Assembly (NCBI RefSeq): GCF_003054325.1 | Contig: NZ_QBKU01000005.1 | Coordinates: 265,316-329,315, forward strand | Source of the DNA: Sulfitobacter mediterraneus | GTDB taxonomy: Bacteria; Pseudomonadota; Alphaproteobacteria; Rhodobacterales; Rhodobacteraceae | Length of the DNA: 64,000 nucleotides | Reading direction: 5' to 3' | Shown: in pieces, positions 18,806 through 27,793 of the stretch | Numbering within the stretch: position 1 is the stretch's first letter | How the letters are laid out: each line of letters starts with the position of its first letter | The notes under the pieces: model-generated | What the model was told of the DNA's origin: nothing | What the model saw: the letters and a program-made list of their open reading frames with translations, nothing else | Database searches by the model: none | Program-made: the position numbers and the translations under genes

Positions 18806-18884
18806 GATTCGCGCACTGATTCGCATGTTTTTTGTAAAGTGATTCGTTTTTGCTTTGACCTGCGAATCATCCCTTGCGTATATG
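18806..18884 (+). promoter_or_regulatory. operator array and sigma70-like promoter of the purine catabolic operon
   Basis: TGATTCGCA at 18817-18825 and its exact reverse complement TGCGAATCA at 18861-18869 form a 9-base inverted pair whose centres are 44 bases apart. Partial copies GATTCGC (18806-18812) and TGATTCG (18840-18846) lie alongside. TTGACC at 18855-18860 and TATATG at 18879-18884, 18 bases apart, form a good promoter toward the allantoinase gene. The right operator lies inside the -35/-10 spacer, so a bound regulator would block polymerase. The regulator is not encoded nearby. Confidence 0.6.
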
Positions 18885-18893
18885 GAGGCCCAC

Positions 18894-18954
18894 ACCACAG
18901 TCAGGATCGGCCAATTGCGTGCCGTGACCTGTGGTCAAACGTCTGGGGGGACGT
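18894..18954 (+). ncRNA. structured 5' leader element (candidate regulatory RNA)
   Basis: Immediately downstream of the predicted transcription start, ACCACAG-TCA pairs with TGA-C-CTGTGGT, enclosing CGGC-nine bases-GCCG. This gives a long interrupted hairpin. A second hairpin, ACGTC-TGGGGG-GACGT, follows. The G-run lies in its loop and could act as a ribosome-binding site for a small frame starting at 18960. I cannot assign it to a known riboswitch class by eye; xanthine-sensing NMT1 RNA is one to test because the operon degrades purines. Confidence 0.4.
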
Positions 18955-18959
18955 AACAC

Positions 18960-19106
18960 ATGAAATATTGGACCGTTCAGGTCAGATCATTCCGGCAAGG
19001 CGGCGGTCAGGCCCGCGCAATGCCAGTGGTGCCGCACTCCCATGCGCCGGGGTTGGCCCCCCGTGGCAGCCTATCCAGCAGTTACAGATTGGCCCGCGTC
19101 CGATAA
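18960..19106 (+). CDS. possible 48-residue leader peptide (doubtful)
   Basis: ATG preceded nine bases earlier by a G-run, opening a frame beginning MKYWTVQVRSFRQGG and ending RLARVR. It is basic, unlike any protein I know, and lies in the long leader of the purine operon. It may be only chance. The remaining leader from 19107 to the allantoinase start holds no further feature I can support. Confidence 0.2.
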   Translation: MKYWTVQVRSFRQGGGQARAMPVVPHSHAPGLAPRGSLSSSYRLARVR

Positions 19107-19257
19107 CGTTAGACCAAGAACAAGCGCAGATGCATCAGCCATTCTGGCAACGGGTCGCCTCAACGGGCGGCCCGTTGGCGTTTCAGCGTGGAAATTGTCC
19201 AATTGCAGCGCTTGCTGGATTTGTGCAGGGTGAAAGGCGCGCAAACAGGATGCAGAT

Positions 19258-20673
19258 ATGACCCGCTACCCCAGAGATTTTCGTGGCCACGGCGCAACCC
19301 CGCCGGATGCCGGATGGCCCGACGGTGCCCGCGTTGCGGTGCAATTTGTGCTCAATTACGAAGAGGGCGGCGAGAATTGTCTGCTCCATGGTGATGCGGC
19401 GTCAGAGGCCTTCCTGTCCGAAATTGTCGGCGCGGCCCCTTGGCCCGGCCAACGCCACTGGAACATGGAAAGCATCTATGACTACGGCGCACGGGCGGGG
19501 TTCTGGCGTCTGCACCGCTTGTTCACCGGCGCAGATATCCCTGTCACGGTTTACGGCGTCGCCTCTGCTTTGGCCCGCGCCCCCGAACAGGTCGAGGCGA
19601 TGAAAGATGCCGGATGGGAAATCGCCAGCCACGGGCTGAAGTGGATCGACTACAAGGACCACAACGTCGCGGATGAACGTGCCGACATCGCCGAAGCCAT
19701 CCGCCTGCATACCGAAGTTGTAGGGGAAGCGCCGCAGGGCTGGTACTGCGGCCGCACATCGGTGAACACCGTGGCCTTGGCAGCAAAGACAGGCCAGTTT
19801 GACTATATCTCTGATACCTATGACGACGATCTGCCCTATTGGACGGAAATCGATGGTCGCGAGCAGTTGATCATCCCCTATACGCTTGATTGCAACGACA
19901 TGCGGTTCGCCACACCGCAGGGGTTCAATTCGGGCGATCAGTTCTATGCCTATCTGCGCGATACCTTTGATGCGCTTTATGCCGAAGGCACCCAAGGTCA
20001 GGCCAAGATGATGTCGATTGGTCTGCATTGCCGTTTGATTGGCCGCCCCGGACGGGTGCAGGCGCTGAAACGGTTTGTCGAGTATATCAAGGGGTTTGAG
20101 GGTGTCTGGACCCCGCGCCGCATTGATGTCGCGGACCACTGGCGGGCGGTGCATCCACCCGCGCCGCGCGGCCTGCGGCCCAGCCAATTGTCACGCTCTG
20201 ATTTCGTGGCGGCCTTTGGCGGGATATTCGAACATTCCGCCTGGATCGCCGAACGGGCGTTTGAGCTTGAACTGGGCCCGGCACATGATTGTGCCGCAGG
20301 GTTGCACAACGCTTTGGCGCGGATGTTCCGGTCTGCGACCCGCAACGAACGCCTTGGCGTGCTGACCGCGCACCCGGATCTAGCGGGCAAGCTAGCGGCT
20401 GCAAAACGGCTGACAGCGGAAAGCACCGCAGAACAGGCCAGCGCAGGATTGGATGCGCTGACCGATGCAGAACGCAGCCGGTTTGAGGAGCTGAACACCG
20501 CCTATGTGGCCAAACACGGCTTTCCTTTCATCATCGCGGTGAAGGATCACGACAAAGACGGCATTCTGCGGGCCTTTGAAACGCGGATCAGCAATGACAC
20601 CGACACCGAATTTACCACCGCCTGCAAACAAGTCGAACGCATCGCGCGTCTTCGGCTGGAGGATATGTTTTGA
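19258..20673 (+). CDS. puuE: fused allantoinase (PuuE) and OHCU decarboxylase (UraD)
   Basis: 471 residues with two activities. Residues 1-300 are a polysaccharide-deacetylase-like allantoinase (RYPRDFRGHGATPPDAGWPD, VQFVLNYEEGGENC, WEIASHGLKWIDY) opening allantoin to allantoate. From about residue 305 a complete UraD domain follows: LRPSQLSRSDFVAAFGGIFEHS with catalytic H326, AHPDLAGK (H372) and STAEQASAGLD with E392, which decarboxylates OHCU to (S)-allantoin. The fusion places two consecutive enzymes in one chain, though in reverse order. First gene of the plus-strand purine operon. Confidence 0.95.
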   Translation: MTRYPRDFRGHGATPPDAGWPDGARVAVQFVLNYEEGGENCLLHGDAASEAFLSEIVGAAPWPGQRHWNMESIYDYGARAGFWRLHRLFTGADIPVTVYGVASALARAPEQVEAMKDAGWEIASHGLKWIDYKDHNVADERADIAEAIRLHTEVVGEAPQGWYCGRTSVNTVALAAKTGQFDYISDTYDDDLPYWTEIDGREQLIIPYTLDCNDMRFATPQGFNSGDQFYAYLRDTFDALYAEGTQGQAKMMSIGLHCRLIGRPGRVQALKRFVEYIKGFEGVWTPRRIDVADHWRAVHPPAPRGLRPSQLSRSDFVAAFGGIFEHSAWIAERAFELELGPAHDCAAGLHNALARMFRSATRNERLGVLTAHPDLAGKLAAAKRLTAESTAEQASAGLDALTDAERSRFEELNTAYVAKHGFPFIIAVKDHDKDGILRAFETRISNDTDTEFTTACKQVERIARLRLEDMF

Positions 20674-21479
20674 CCTATGCGTTCCCCCCCGGCGGTCTGC
20701 CGGATCAATCCGTTAACCCCGAAGGCGCGGCAATCTTTACCGAAGCCTATGCCGTGATCCCTGCCAGCACCCAGCGCGATATCGTCACCAGCTTTCTGCC
20801 CGGGTGGAAAGGCATGCGCATGTGGGTCTTGGCCCGCCCGCTGAGCGGCTTTGCCGAGACCTTTTCCCAATATGCGGTTGAACTGACACCGGGCGGCGGG
20901 TCAGACGCGCCCGAAGTGGACGACGAAGCGCAATCGGTGATCTTGGTCACGGCAGGCCAATTGACCCTCAACATCGACGGGAAAACCCATAAGTTGATCG
21001 AAGGCGGTTATGCCTACCTGCCACCCGACACTGTCTGGACCCTCTGGAACGATGGTGCGGACTTGTGCAAGTTTCACTGGGTGCGCAAACGCTATGTTGT
21101 GGCCGATGGTGTCGATATGCCGACCGCATTCGTGACCTCGGACAAAGACGTTGCCCCGATTGAGATGCCTGACTGCGACGGCGTCTGGGCCACCACGCGC
21201 TTTGTCGATCCGGCTGATCTGCGCCACGACATGCATGTGAACATCGTGACCTTTAAGCCCGGCGGGCGCATTCCCTTTGCCGAAACCCATGTGATGGAAC
21301 ATGGGCTGTATGTGCTGCAAGGCACGGCGGATTACCTGCTGAACAAGGACTGGGTGCCCGTTGGCCCCGGTGATTTCATGTGGTTGCGTGCCTTTTGCCC
21401 GCAGGCTTGCATCGCCACGGGCAAGGAACCGTTCCGTTATCTGCTGTATAAAGACGTGAACCGTCACATGCCGCTATGA
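20670..21479 (+). CDS. (S)-ureidoglycine aminohydrolase
   Basis: A 269-residue bicupin that releases ammonia from (S)-ureidoglycine to give ureidoglycolate. Family features seen: two cupin repeats, SFLPGWKGMRMWVLARP, GGYAYLPPDTVWTLWN in the first, and the metal-binding second cupin FKPGGRIPFAETHVMEHGLYVLQG with the E-H-E-H-type ligands. Start is a TTG overlapping the puuE stop (TTGA) with GGAGG eight bases in front; no ATG fits. It overlaps the next gene by ATGA. Confidence 0.9.
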   Translation: MTYAFPPGGLPDQSVNPEGAAIFTEAYAVIPASTQRDIVTSFLPGWKGMRMWVLARPLSGFAETFSQYAVELTPGGGSDAPEVDDEAQSVILVTAGQLTLNIDGKTHKLIEGGYAYLPPDTVWTLWNDGADLCKFHWVRKRYVVADGVDMPTAFVTSDKDVAPIEMPDCDGVWATTRFVDPADLRHDMHVNIVTFKPGGRIPFAETHVMEHGLYVLQGTADYLLNKDWVPVGPGDFMWLRAFCPQACIATGKEPFRYLLYKDVNRHMPL

Positions 21480-21964
21480 GCCGTGAGATCCGTGCGGAGC
21501 CTTTGAGCGCCGAGGCCTTCGCGCCCTTCGGTGATGTGCTGGAGCTGCGAGATGCCCCTGACAAAATGATCAACGCGGGTCTGTGTGGCCGCCATCACGA
21601 TTTGGCGGCGCTGGACTTTGGGCCAGAAGGCCGTGCCGGGATCAGCCTGTTTGACGCCCAGCCGCGCAGCTTTCCTTACGAACTGACACTGCTTGAGCGT
21701 CACCCCGAAGGATCGCAAGCCTTCGTGCCGCTGACAGAACACCCCTTTTTGGTGATTGTCGCACCCGACGTTGAGGGCAAACCGGGCACCCCTCGTGCCT
21801 TTCTGACCACCCCGCATCAGGGCATCAATTTCCATCGCGGAACATGGCATGGCGTGTTGACCCCCTTGCATGCGCCGGGGCTATTCGCGGTGGTGGATCG
21901 CATCGGAGCGACACCAAATCTGGAAGAAATTTTTCTTGATCCACCGTATATTGTGGTCCCATAG
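21476..21964 (+). CDS. allA: ureidoglycolate lyase
   Basis: 162 residues. Splits ureidoglycolate into glyoxylate and urea, the last step of the pathway encoded here. Characteristic are AEAFAPFGDVLEL at the start and NFHRGTWHGVLTPL, the conserved cupin-like active-site strand with two histidines. Translationally coupled to the preceding aminohydrolase by the ATGA overlap. Confidence 0.93.
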   Translation: MSREIRAEPLSAEAFAPFGDVLELRDAPDKMINAGLCGRHHDLAALDFGPEGRAGISLFDAQPRSFPYELTLLERHPEGSQAFVPLTEHPFLVIVAPDVEGKPGTPRAFLTTPHQGINFHRGTWHGVLTPLHAPGLFAVVDRIGATPNLEEIFLDPPYIVVP

Positions 21965-22015
21965 TTGCTGCGACCCGGAAAAACCGGGCGAAAAACAGCA
22001 AGTCAGGGACAGAAT

Positions 22016-23338
22016 ATGACAGATACCTCCTCATCGGTCGGCTATCACGACCCTTCAAATACACCTCCACTTGGCCAAGCTATACCATTGGGATTGCAGC
22101 ATGTTTTGGCGATGTTTGCCTCAAACGTCACACCGTCGATTATCGTTGCAGGTGCGGCTGGTCTGGCCTTTGGCGGGACAGAGCAAGTCTACCTTATCCA
22201 GATGGCTATGCTCTTTGCCGGGATTGCGACGCTCTTTCAAACTGTCGGTTTTGGGCCAGTTGGTGCGCGGCTTCCGATTATGCAGGGCACGAGTTTTGCC
22301 TTTGTTGGTGTGCTGGCGGGGATCGCCGCCACACAAGGCCTCAGCGTGGCACTGACGGCCTGCATCATCGCGGGTGTGATCCACTTCCTGCTTGGTGCGG
22401 TGATTGACAAGTTGCGCTGGCTGTTTCCGCCATTGGTCACGGGTTTGGTGATTTTGGCCATCGGCCTTTATCTTATTCCGGTTGCGATCAAATACGCGGC
22501 GGGCGGTGCGGCCAAGTTTCAGATGGAAGCCGAAAGCTTTGGCTCGCTGATGCACTGGACCGTTGCCCTTTCGGTGGTGATTGTCGCTCTGGCGCTTAAG
22601 TTCTTTACCAAAGGCACGCTGAGCAATGCGGCCATTCTTGTTGGGTTGATCGTCGGTTACATCGTCGCCTATCTCAGCGGTATGGTCAGTTTCGGCGCAG
22701 TCTCCAAGGCCAGTTGGTTCACTGCGATCAAGCCACTGCCCTATGGGTTTGAATTCTCTCTGGGTGCGGTGATTGCGGTCACGCTGGTCTCCATCGTTTC
22801 GGCGATTGAAACTGTCGGCGATACTTCTGCCACCACCAAAGCAGGCGCCGGGCGCGAAGCCACAGACGCAGAAATCACCGGCGCGACCTATGCTGACGGT
22901 TTGGGCACAGCAGTGGCCGGTGTCTTTGGCGGTTTGCCCAACACATCCTTCAGCCAGAACGTGGGCATTGTCGGCATGACCGGCATCATGAGCCGCCATG
23001 TGGTGACCATTGGCGCTTTGGTGCTGATCCTATGCGGGTTGGTTCCCAAGATCGGCGCGATCATCGCCTCCATGCCTTTGCCGGTTCTGGGCGGCGGTGT
23101 GATTGTGATGTTCGGCATGGTCGCAGCAGCAGGCCTCAACGTGCTGAGCGAGATCAACATGAACCGGCGCAATATGGTGATCATCGCCGTTGCGCTGGCC
23201 GCAGGTCTGGGTCTGAACCTTGTGCCAACGGCGGTTCAATATCTTCCGGGTGTTGTAAAAACGTTGGCCACATCGGCGGTTGCCCCAACGGCATTGGTGG
23301 CGATTGTCCTCAATCTGGTACTGCCCGAAGAAATCTAG
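22016..23338 (+). CDS. urate/xanthine permease of the nucleobase-ascorbate transporter family
   Basis: About 440 residues with 12-14 hydrophobic segments. The family signature [QEP]-N-x-G-x4-T-[RKG] appears as SQNVGIVGMTG, and the TM1 motif as GLQHVLAMFASNVTPS. GAIETVGDTSATT-like sequence in VSAIETVGDTSATTKAGAG carries the conserved substrate-site glutamate and aspartate. Context in a urate catabolic operon points to urate or xanthine as the substrate. The ATG used starts MTDTSSSVGYHD; the longer upstream reading has no support. Confidence 0.92.
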   Translation: MTDTSSSVGYHDPSNTPPLGQAIPLGLQHVLAMFASNVTPSIIVAGAAGLAFGGTEQVYLIQMAMLFAGIATLFQTVGFGPVGARLPIMQGTSFAFVGVLAGIAATQGLSVALTACIIAGVIHFLLGAVIDKLRWLFPPLVTGLVILAIGLYLIPVAIKYAAGGAAKFQMEAESFGSLMHWTVALSVVIVALALKFFTKGTLSNAAILVGLIVGYIVAYLSGMVSFGAVSKASWFTAIKPLPYGFEFSLGAVIAVTLVSIVSAIETVGDTSATTKAGAGREATDAEITGATYADGLGTAVAGVFGGLPNTSFSQNVGIVGMTGIMSRHVVTIGALVLILCGLVPKIGAIIASMPLPVLGGGVIVMFGMVAAAGLNVLSEINMNRRNMVIIAVALAAGLGLNLVPTAVQYLPGVVKTLATSAVAPTALVAIVLNLVLPEEI

Positions 23339-23349
23339 ATAAACTCACG

Positions 23350-23375
23350 GACACGCCCCCTTGCGCGGGCGTGTC
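23350..23375 (+). terminator. hairpin between permease and puuD genes (attenuator or weak terminator)
   Basis: GACACGCCC and GGGCGTGTC form a perfect 9-base stem with an 8-base loop, followed by only three T residues. It would partly terminate the operon or protect the upstream mRNA end, lowering puuD expression. Confidence 0.45.
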
Positions 23376-23421
23376 TTTCCCGTTCTTGTAGCGGGACATT
23401 TTGTTTACCGGAGCTGTCCTC

Positions 23422-24642
23422 ATGTACGATCTCGCCGCCATCTCCAGCTGGATAGAGTTTGCCGTGCGTTGGGTGCATGTGATCACTGGCATCGCCTGGA
23501 TCGGATCGTCGTTTTACTTCATCGCGCTTGACCTCGGGTTGCACCGCGACCGCAACCTTGCCTCTGGCGCGGATGGTGAGGAATGGCAGGTCCATGGCGG
23601 CGGGTTCTACCACATCCAGAAATACCTGATCGCTCCGGACCAAATGCCCGGTGATCTGATCTGGTTCAAATGGGAAAGCTATGCGACCTGGTTGTCCGGT
23701 TTTGCCCTGCTGGTACTGGTCTACTACCTGGGCGCGGAGTTCTATTTGGTCGATCCATCGGTGGCCGATATTGGCACGGTGCAGGCGGTTCTGATCTCGC
23801 TGGCCTCGCTGACCTTTGGCTGGATCGCCTATGACCAGATCTGCAAAAGCAAGTTTGGCGATGACAACACCCGCTTGATGATCCTGCTTTATGTGATCCT
23901 TGTCGGGATGGCTTATTTCTATACCTCAGTGTTTTCCGGCCGTGCGGCGCTGCTGCATCTGGGGGCGTTCACCGCCACGATCATGTCGGCAAATGTGTTC
24001 TTTATCATCATGCCGAACCAGCGGATTGTGGTCGCTGATCTACAGGCCGGGCGCACACCCGATGCCAAATACGGCAAGATCGCCAAACAGCGCAGCACCC
24101 ATAACAACTACCTGACGCTGCCGGTGATCTTTATGATGCTGAGCAATCATTACCCGCTGGCCTTCGCATCCGAGATGAACTGGCTGATCGCGGCATTGGT
24201 GTTCCTGATGGGGGTTACGATCCGGCATTATTTCAACACCGTGCATATGCGTGCGGGCAATCCGATCTGGACATGGCTGGTCACGGCGCTGATCTTTGTT
24301 GTGATCATGTGGCTGTCCACCGCGCCGATGTTCCAAGCGGAGGAACGTGAGGAGGCGCATGGCCCGGCCCTGCGCTTTGCCCAGGCCGAAGGGTTTACGG
24401 ATGTGCAGGATATCGTCATGGGCCGATGCAGCATGTGCCATGCCGCCGAACCTGCATGGGAGGGAATGCATTGGCCGCCCAAGGGCGTGCGGCTTGAAAC
24501 CGAACACCAGATCGCAATGGCAGCCAAGGAAATCTACCTGCAAGCGGGCCTGACCCACGCCATGCCGCCCGCCAACCTCAGCTATATGCAACAAGACGAA
24601 CGGGCACAGATCATAGCCTGGTACACCGCCGCCACAAAATAG
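23422..24642 (+). CDS. puuD: urate hydroxylase PuuD (membrane protein with cytochrome c domain)
   Basis: 406 residues that oxidise urate to 5-hydroxyisourate, replacing soluble uricase. The first 310 residues hold about eight membrane helices (WVHVITGIAWIGSSFYFIAL, VYYLGAEFYLV). The C-terminal domain exports a cytochrome c motif C336-S-M-C339-H340, with an axial Met probably in THAMPPANLSYM. Electrons would go to the respiratory chain. The ATG starting MYDLAAISSW was selected over an in-frame TTG 21 bases before. The same operon supplies the next enzymes. Confidence 0.94.
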   Translation: MYDLAAISSWIEFAVRWVHVITGIAWIGSSFYFIALDLGLHRDRNLASGADGEEWQVHGGGFYHIQKYLIAPDQMPGDLIWFKWESYATWLSGFALLVLVYYLGAEFYLVDPSVADIGTVQAVLISLASLTFGWIAYDQICKSKFGDDNTRLMILLYVILVGMAYFYTSVFSGRAALLHLGAFTATIMSANVFFIIMPNQRIVVADLQAGRTPDAKYGKIAKQRSTHNNYLTLPVIFMMLSNHYPLAFASEMNWLIAALVFLMGVTIRHYFNTVHMRAGNPIWTWLVTALIFVVIMWLSTAPMFQAEEREEAHGPALRFAQAEGFTDVQDIVMGRCSMCHAAEPAWEGMHWPPKGVRLETEHQIAMAAKEIYLQAGLTHAMPPANLSYMQQDERAQIIAWYTAATK

Positions 24643-24713
24643 CTGGGGATAACCCCGTTTCGCCCTGATATCCGGGTTTAAGAATCGGCCATTCCCATGC
24701 TAGGTTTTGCGCT

Positions 24714-26555
24714 ATGGCGCATCCCAACCCCAACATAAGCGAAAATCAGCCCGTTATCCGGCAATTGGACGACGCCGCGATCAACCGCATCGCCGCAGGT
24801 GAAGTGGTGGAGCGGCCCGCCTCTGCGGTGAAAGAGCTGGTGGAAAACGCTGTTGATGCGGGTGCCCGCCGGATCACGGTGGAATATGCGGACGGCGGTA
24901 AGACATTGATCCGGGTTACGGATGATGGCTGCGGCATCGCGCCGGATGATCTGCCGCTGGCCTTGTCGCGCCATGCGACCTCCAAAATTGACGGCACGGA
25001 CCTGCTCAACATCCACACCTTTGGCTTTCGCGGCGAGGCATTGCCGTCCCTTGGCGCTGTGGGCCGGTTGACCATCACCAGCCGCGCCGCAGGTCAGGGC
25101 GGTGCAGAGGTCACGGTCAGTGGCGGCAAGATGGGCGCGGTCAAACCTGCGGCCCTGAACAGCGGTACGGTCGTCACCCTGCGCGATCTGTTTTTTGCAA
25201 CGCCGGCGCGGCTCAAGTTCATGCGCACCGACCGCGCCGAGGCGCAGGCGATTGGCGATGTGGTCAAACGTCTGGCAATGGCAGAGCCTTTTGTGCAGAT
25301 CGTGCTGCGCGACGTTTCAGGCGATGGCGCAGGGCGCGAGGTGTTTCGCGCCGACGCTGAACAGGGCGAATTGTTCGATGCGCTGCATGGTCGTTTGGCG
25401 CGGGTGTTGGGGCGCGAATTTGCTGATAACTCGCTGCGCATTGATGCGGAACGCGAGGGGCTGCACCTGACCGGTTTTGCCGCGCTGCCGACCTATTCGC
25501 GCGGCTCTGCGGTGGCGCAATACCTGTTCGTGAATGGCCGTCCGGTGCGGGATAAACTGCTGACCGGTGCCTTGCGCGGCGCCTATTTCGATTTCCTCAG
25601 CCGTGACCGCCACCCGGCAGCGGCGCTGTTTCTGGACTGTGACCCAACGCTGGTGGATGTGAACGTGCATCCTGCAAAATCCGAGGTGCGGTTTCGCGAT
25701 CCCGGTCTGGCGCGGGGGCTGATCGTTTCGGCGCTGCGTCATGCGCTGGCCAACGCCGGGCACCGGGCCTCAACAACCGTGGCCGGTGCGACCTTGGGCG
25801 CGATGCGGCCTGAACCTACCGGCGCAAGGGTCTACCAGATGGATCGCCCCTCAGCGGGCGCCCGGCAGGCGGCCTATGAGGGGCAAGCGCCCGGATTTGC
25901 CGAAACCGCTGGCATGTGGGGGCGGGTCGATAGCCCGCCGCAAGAGATGGTCGAAACCGAAGAACCGGCGCAGCATTACCCGCTGGGCACGGCACGCGGT
26001 CAGGTCCATGAAAACTACATCATCGCGCAGACCGAAACGGGCATGGTCATTGTCGATCAGCACGCGGCCCATGAACGGCTGGTCTATGAGAAACTCAAAA
26101 ACCAGATGGCCGAAAACGGCGTTGCGGCGCAGGCGCTGCTGATCCCCGAGATTGTGGAGCTGTCCGCTGGCGATTGTGCGCGGCTATTGGAACTGGCCGA
26201 TGAGTTGCAGAAATTCGGGCTGGGGATCGAAGCGTTCGGCGGCAGTGCCATCGCAGTACGCGAAACGCCCGCGATCCTTGGCACGGTGAATGCCCGCGCG
26301 TTGGTGCTGGATATTCTGGATGAGCTGGCCGACCAGAACGACAGCAACATCCTGCAAGCGCGGATCGAGGCGATCCTCAGCCGCATTGCCTGCCACGGCT
26401 CTATCCGGTCGGGCCGCTGGATGCGGGCCGAAGAGATGAACGCGCTGCTGCGCGAAATGGAGGCGACCCCGCATTCAGGCCAGTGCAACCACGGACGCCC
26501 CACTTACGTAGAACTCAAGCTGGCCGATATTGAACGGCTTTTTGGACGGACATGA
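24714..26555 (+). CDS. mutL: DNA mismatch repair protein MutL
   Basis: 613 residues. The N-terminal GHKL ATPase shows [32 protein letters not shown], and [12 protein letters not shown]. The C-terminal dimerisation domain includes [16 protein letters not shown] and [17 protein letters not shown], and it ends with [23 protein letters not shown] saw no DQHA(x)2E(x)4E endonuclease signature beyond the DQHAAHE start, so nicking activity is uncertain. It overlaps rmuC by ATGA. Confidence 0.97.
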   Translation: MAHPNPNISENQPVIRQLDDAAINRIAAGEVVERPASAVKELVENAVDAGARRITVEYADGGKTLIRVTDDGCGIAPDDLPLALSRHATSKIDGTDLLNIHTFGFRGEALPSLGAVGRLTITSRAAGQGGAEVTVSGGKMGAVKPAALNSGTVVTLRDLFFATPARLKFMRTDRAEAQAIGDVVKRLAMAEPFVQIVLRDVSGDGAGREVFRADAEQGELFDALHGRLARVLGREFADNSLRIDAEREGLHLTGFAALPTYSRGSAVAQYLFVNGRPVRDKLLTGALRGAYFDFLSRDRHPAAALFLDCDPTLVDVNVHPAKSEVRFRDPGLARGLIVSALRHALANAGHRASTTVAGATLGAMRPEPTGARVYQMDRPSAGARQAAYEGQAPGFAETAGMWGRVDSPPQEMVETEEPAQHYPLGTARGQVHENYIIAQTETGMVIVDQHAAHERLVYEKLKNQMAENGVAAQALLIPEIVELSAGDCARLLELADELQKFGLGIEAFGGSAIAVRETPAILGTVNARALVLDILDELADQNDSNILQARIEAILSRIACHGSIRSGRWMRAEEMNALLREMEATPHSGQCNHGRPTYVELKLADIERLFGRT

Positions 26556-27793
26556 TCACAATCGCAGGGCAGACATATCAATGGGGTGATCCGCAGGTTA
26601 CGGCGGCGCTGATCGGGGCGGGGGTGATCGTTCTGATCCTGATCCTGCTGATCATGGCGGTGCGGGCAGCGGGGCGTTCGGCCCAGATGGCCGCGCCGCT
26701 GGCGCAGCAGATGCAGATCCTTGGCGGCCATGTGCAACAGCTTGGCGCAGGCCAAGAACAATTGCGCGGTGGTTTGCAGACGGTGTCGGACACTCAAGCC
26801 AACGCGCAGGCCCAGATGATCCAAAGCATCGAATTGCGCATGGCAAACGTGCAGCAACAGATGCAGGATCGTCTGGCGGACAACGCCGCCAAATCCGCGC
26901 GGTCTTTGGCCGAGATGCAGGAACGAATGAACCACACCCTGCACGGCTCGGCCAAGCAGACGACCACCAGCTTGACGCAGTTGCAGGAACGGCTGGCCGC
27001 GATCGACAAGGCGCAGGACAATATCACCAAGCTGAGCGGAGATGTCCTTAGCCTTCAGGATATTCTCAGCAACAAGCAGACCCGCGGTGCCTTTGGCGAG
27101 ATCCAGCTACATGACATCGTGTCCAAGGCGCTGCCGTCCGACAGTTACAGCCTGCAAGCCACCCTTTCCAACGGCAAACGCGCCGATTGCCTGATCCATC
27201 TGCCGAACCCTCCGGGGCCGATTGTGATCGACAGCAAATTCCCGCTGGAGGCCTATGAAGCGCTGCGCAATGCCAAGACGGATTATGAGTTGAAAGAGGC
27301 CGTGGCCAAGATGAAAGTCTCGGTTAAGACCCATATCAAGGCGATCTCGGAAAAGTATATTTTGGACGGGGAAACCGCCGATGGCGCGTTGATGTTCCTG
27401 CCATCCGAGGCGGTCTATGCCGAGTTGCACGCCAACTTCCCCGAGCTGATCCGCGATGGATTTGCCGCGCGGGTCTGGATCGTTTCGCCGACCACCTGCA
27501 TGGCCACGCTCAACACCATGCGGGCCATTCTCAAGGATGCGCGGATGCGGGAACAAGCCGGCGCGATCCGCAAGGAACTAGGCGCGTTGCATGGTGATGT
27601 AGAACGGTTGGTGACCCGCGTTGGCAACCTCGACCGGCATTTTGGTCAGGCCCGCAAGGACGTGGACGAGATCATGATCAGCTCTGAAAAGGCGGCCAAA
27701 CGCGCGGGCCGCTTGCACAACTTTGATTTTGAAGAACTGTCCAGGGATGGCGCGGAAACCACCGTGGTCCCGCTGACCAAACCTGACGTCTGA
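26552..27793 (+). CDS. rmuC: DNA recombination protein RmuC
   Basis: 413 residues. One N-terminal membrane helix ([13 protein letters not shown]), then a long coiled coil (residues 45-160, rich in Q and heptads), then the nuclease-like RmuC domain with [30 protein letters not shown], and [14 protein letters not shown]. RmuC restricts inversion at short repeats in E. coli. It is coupled to mutL, giving a repair-linked operon. It converges with the saccharopine dehydrogenase gene, with stops adjacent. Confidence 0.95.
   Translation: MITIAGQTYQWGDPQVTAALIGAGVIVLILILLIMAVRAAGRSAQMAAPLAQQMQILGGHVQQLGAGQEQLRGGLQTVSDTQANAQAQMIQSIELRMANVQQQMQDRLADNAAKSARSLAEMQERMNHTLHGSAKQTTTSLTQLQERLAAIDKAQDNITKLSGDVLSLQDILSNKQTRGAFGEIQLHDIVSKALPSDSYSLQATLSNGKRADCLIHLPNPPGPIVIDSKFPLEAYEALRNAKTDYELKEAVAKMKVSVKTHIKAISEKYILDGETADGALMFLPSEAVYAELHANFPELIRDGFAARVWIVSPTTCMATLNTMRAILKDARMREQAGAIRKELGALHGDVERLVTRVGNLDRHFGQARKDVDEIMISSEKAAKRAGRLHNFDFEELSRDGAETTVVPLTKPDV

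Noticed and set aside
18701..19261. 186-residue plus-strand frame over the uraH-puuE divergent region
   Set aside because: It overlaps uraH and the promoter, contains no motif, and has no ribosome-binding site at its start.
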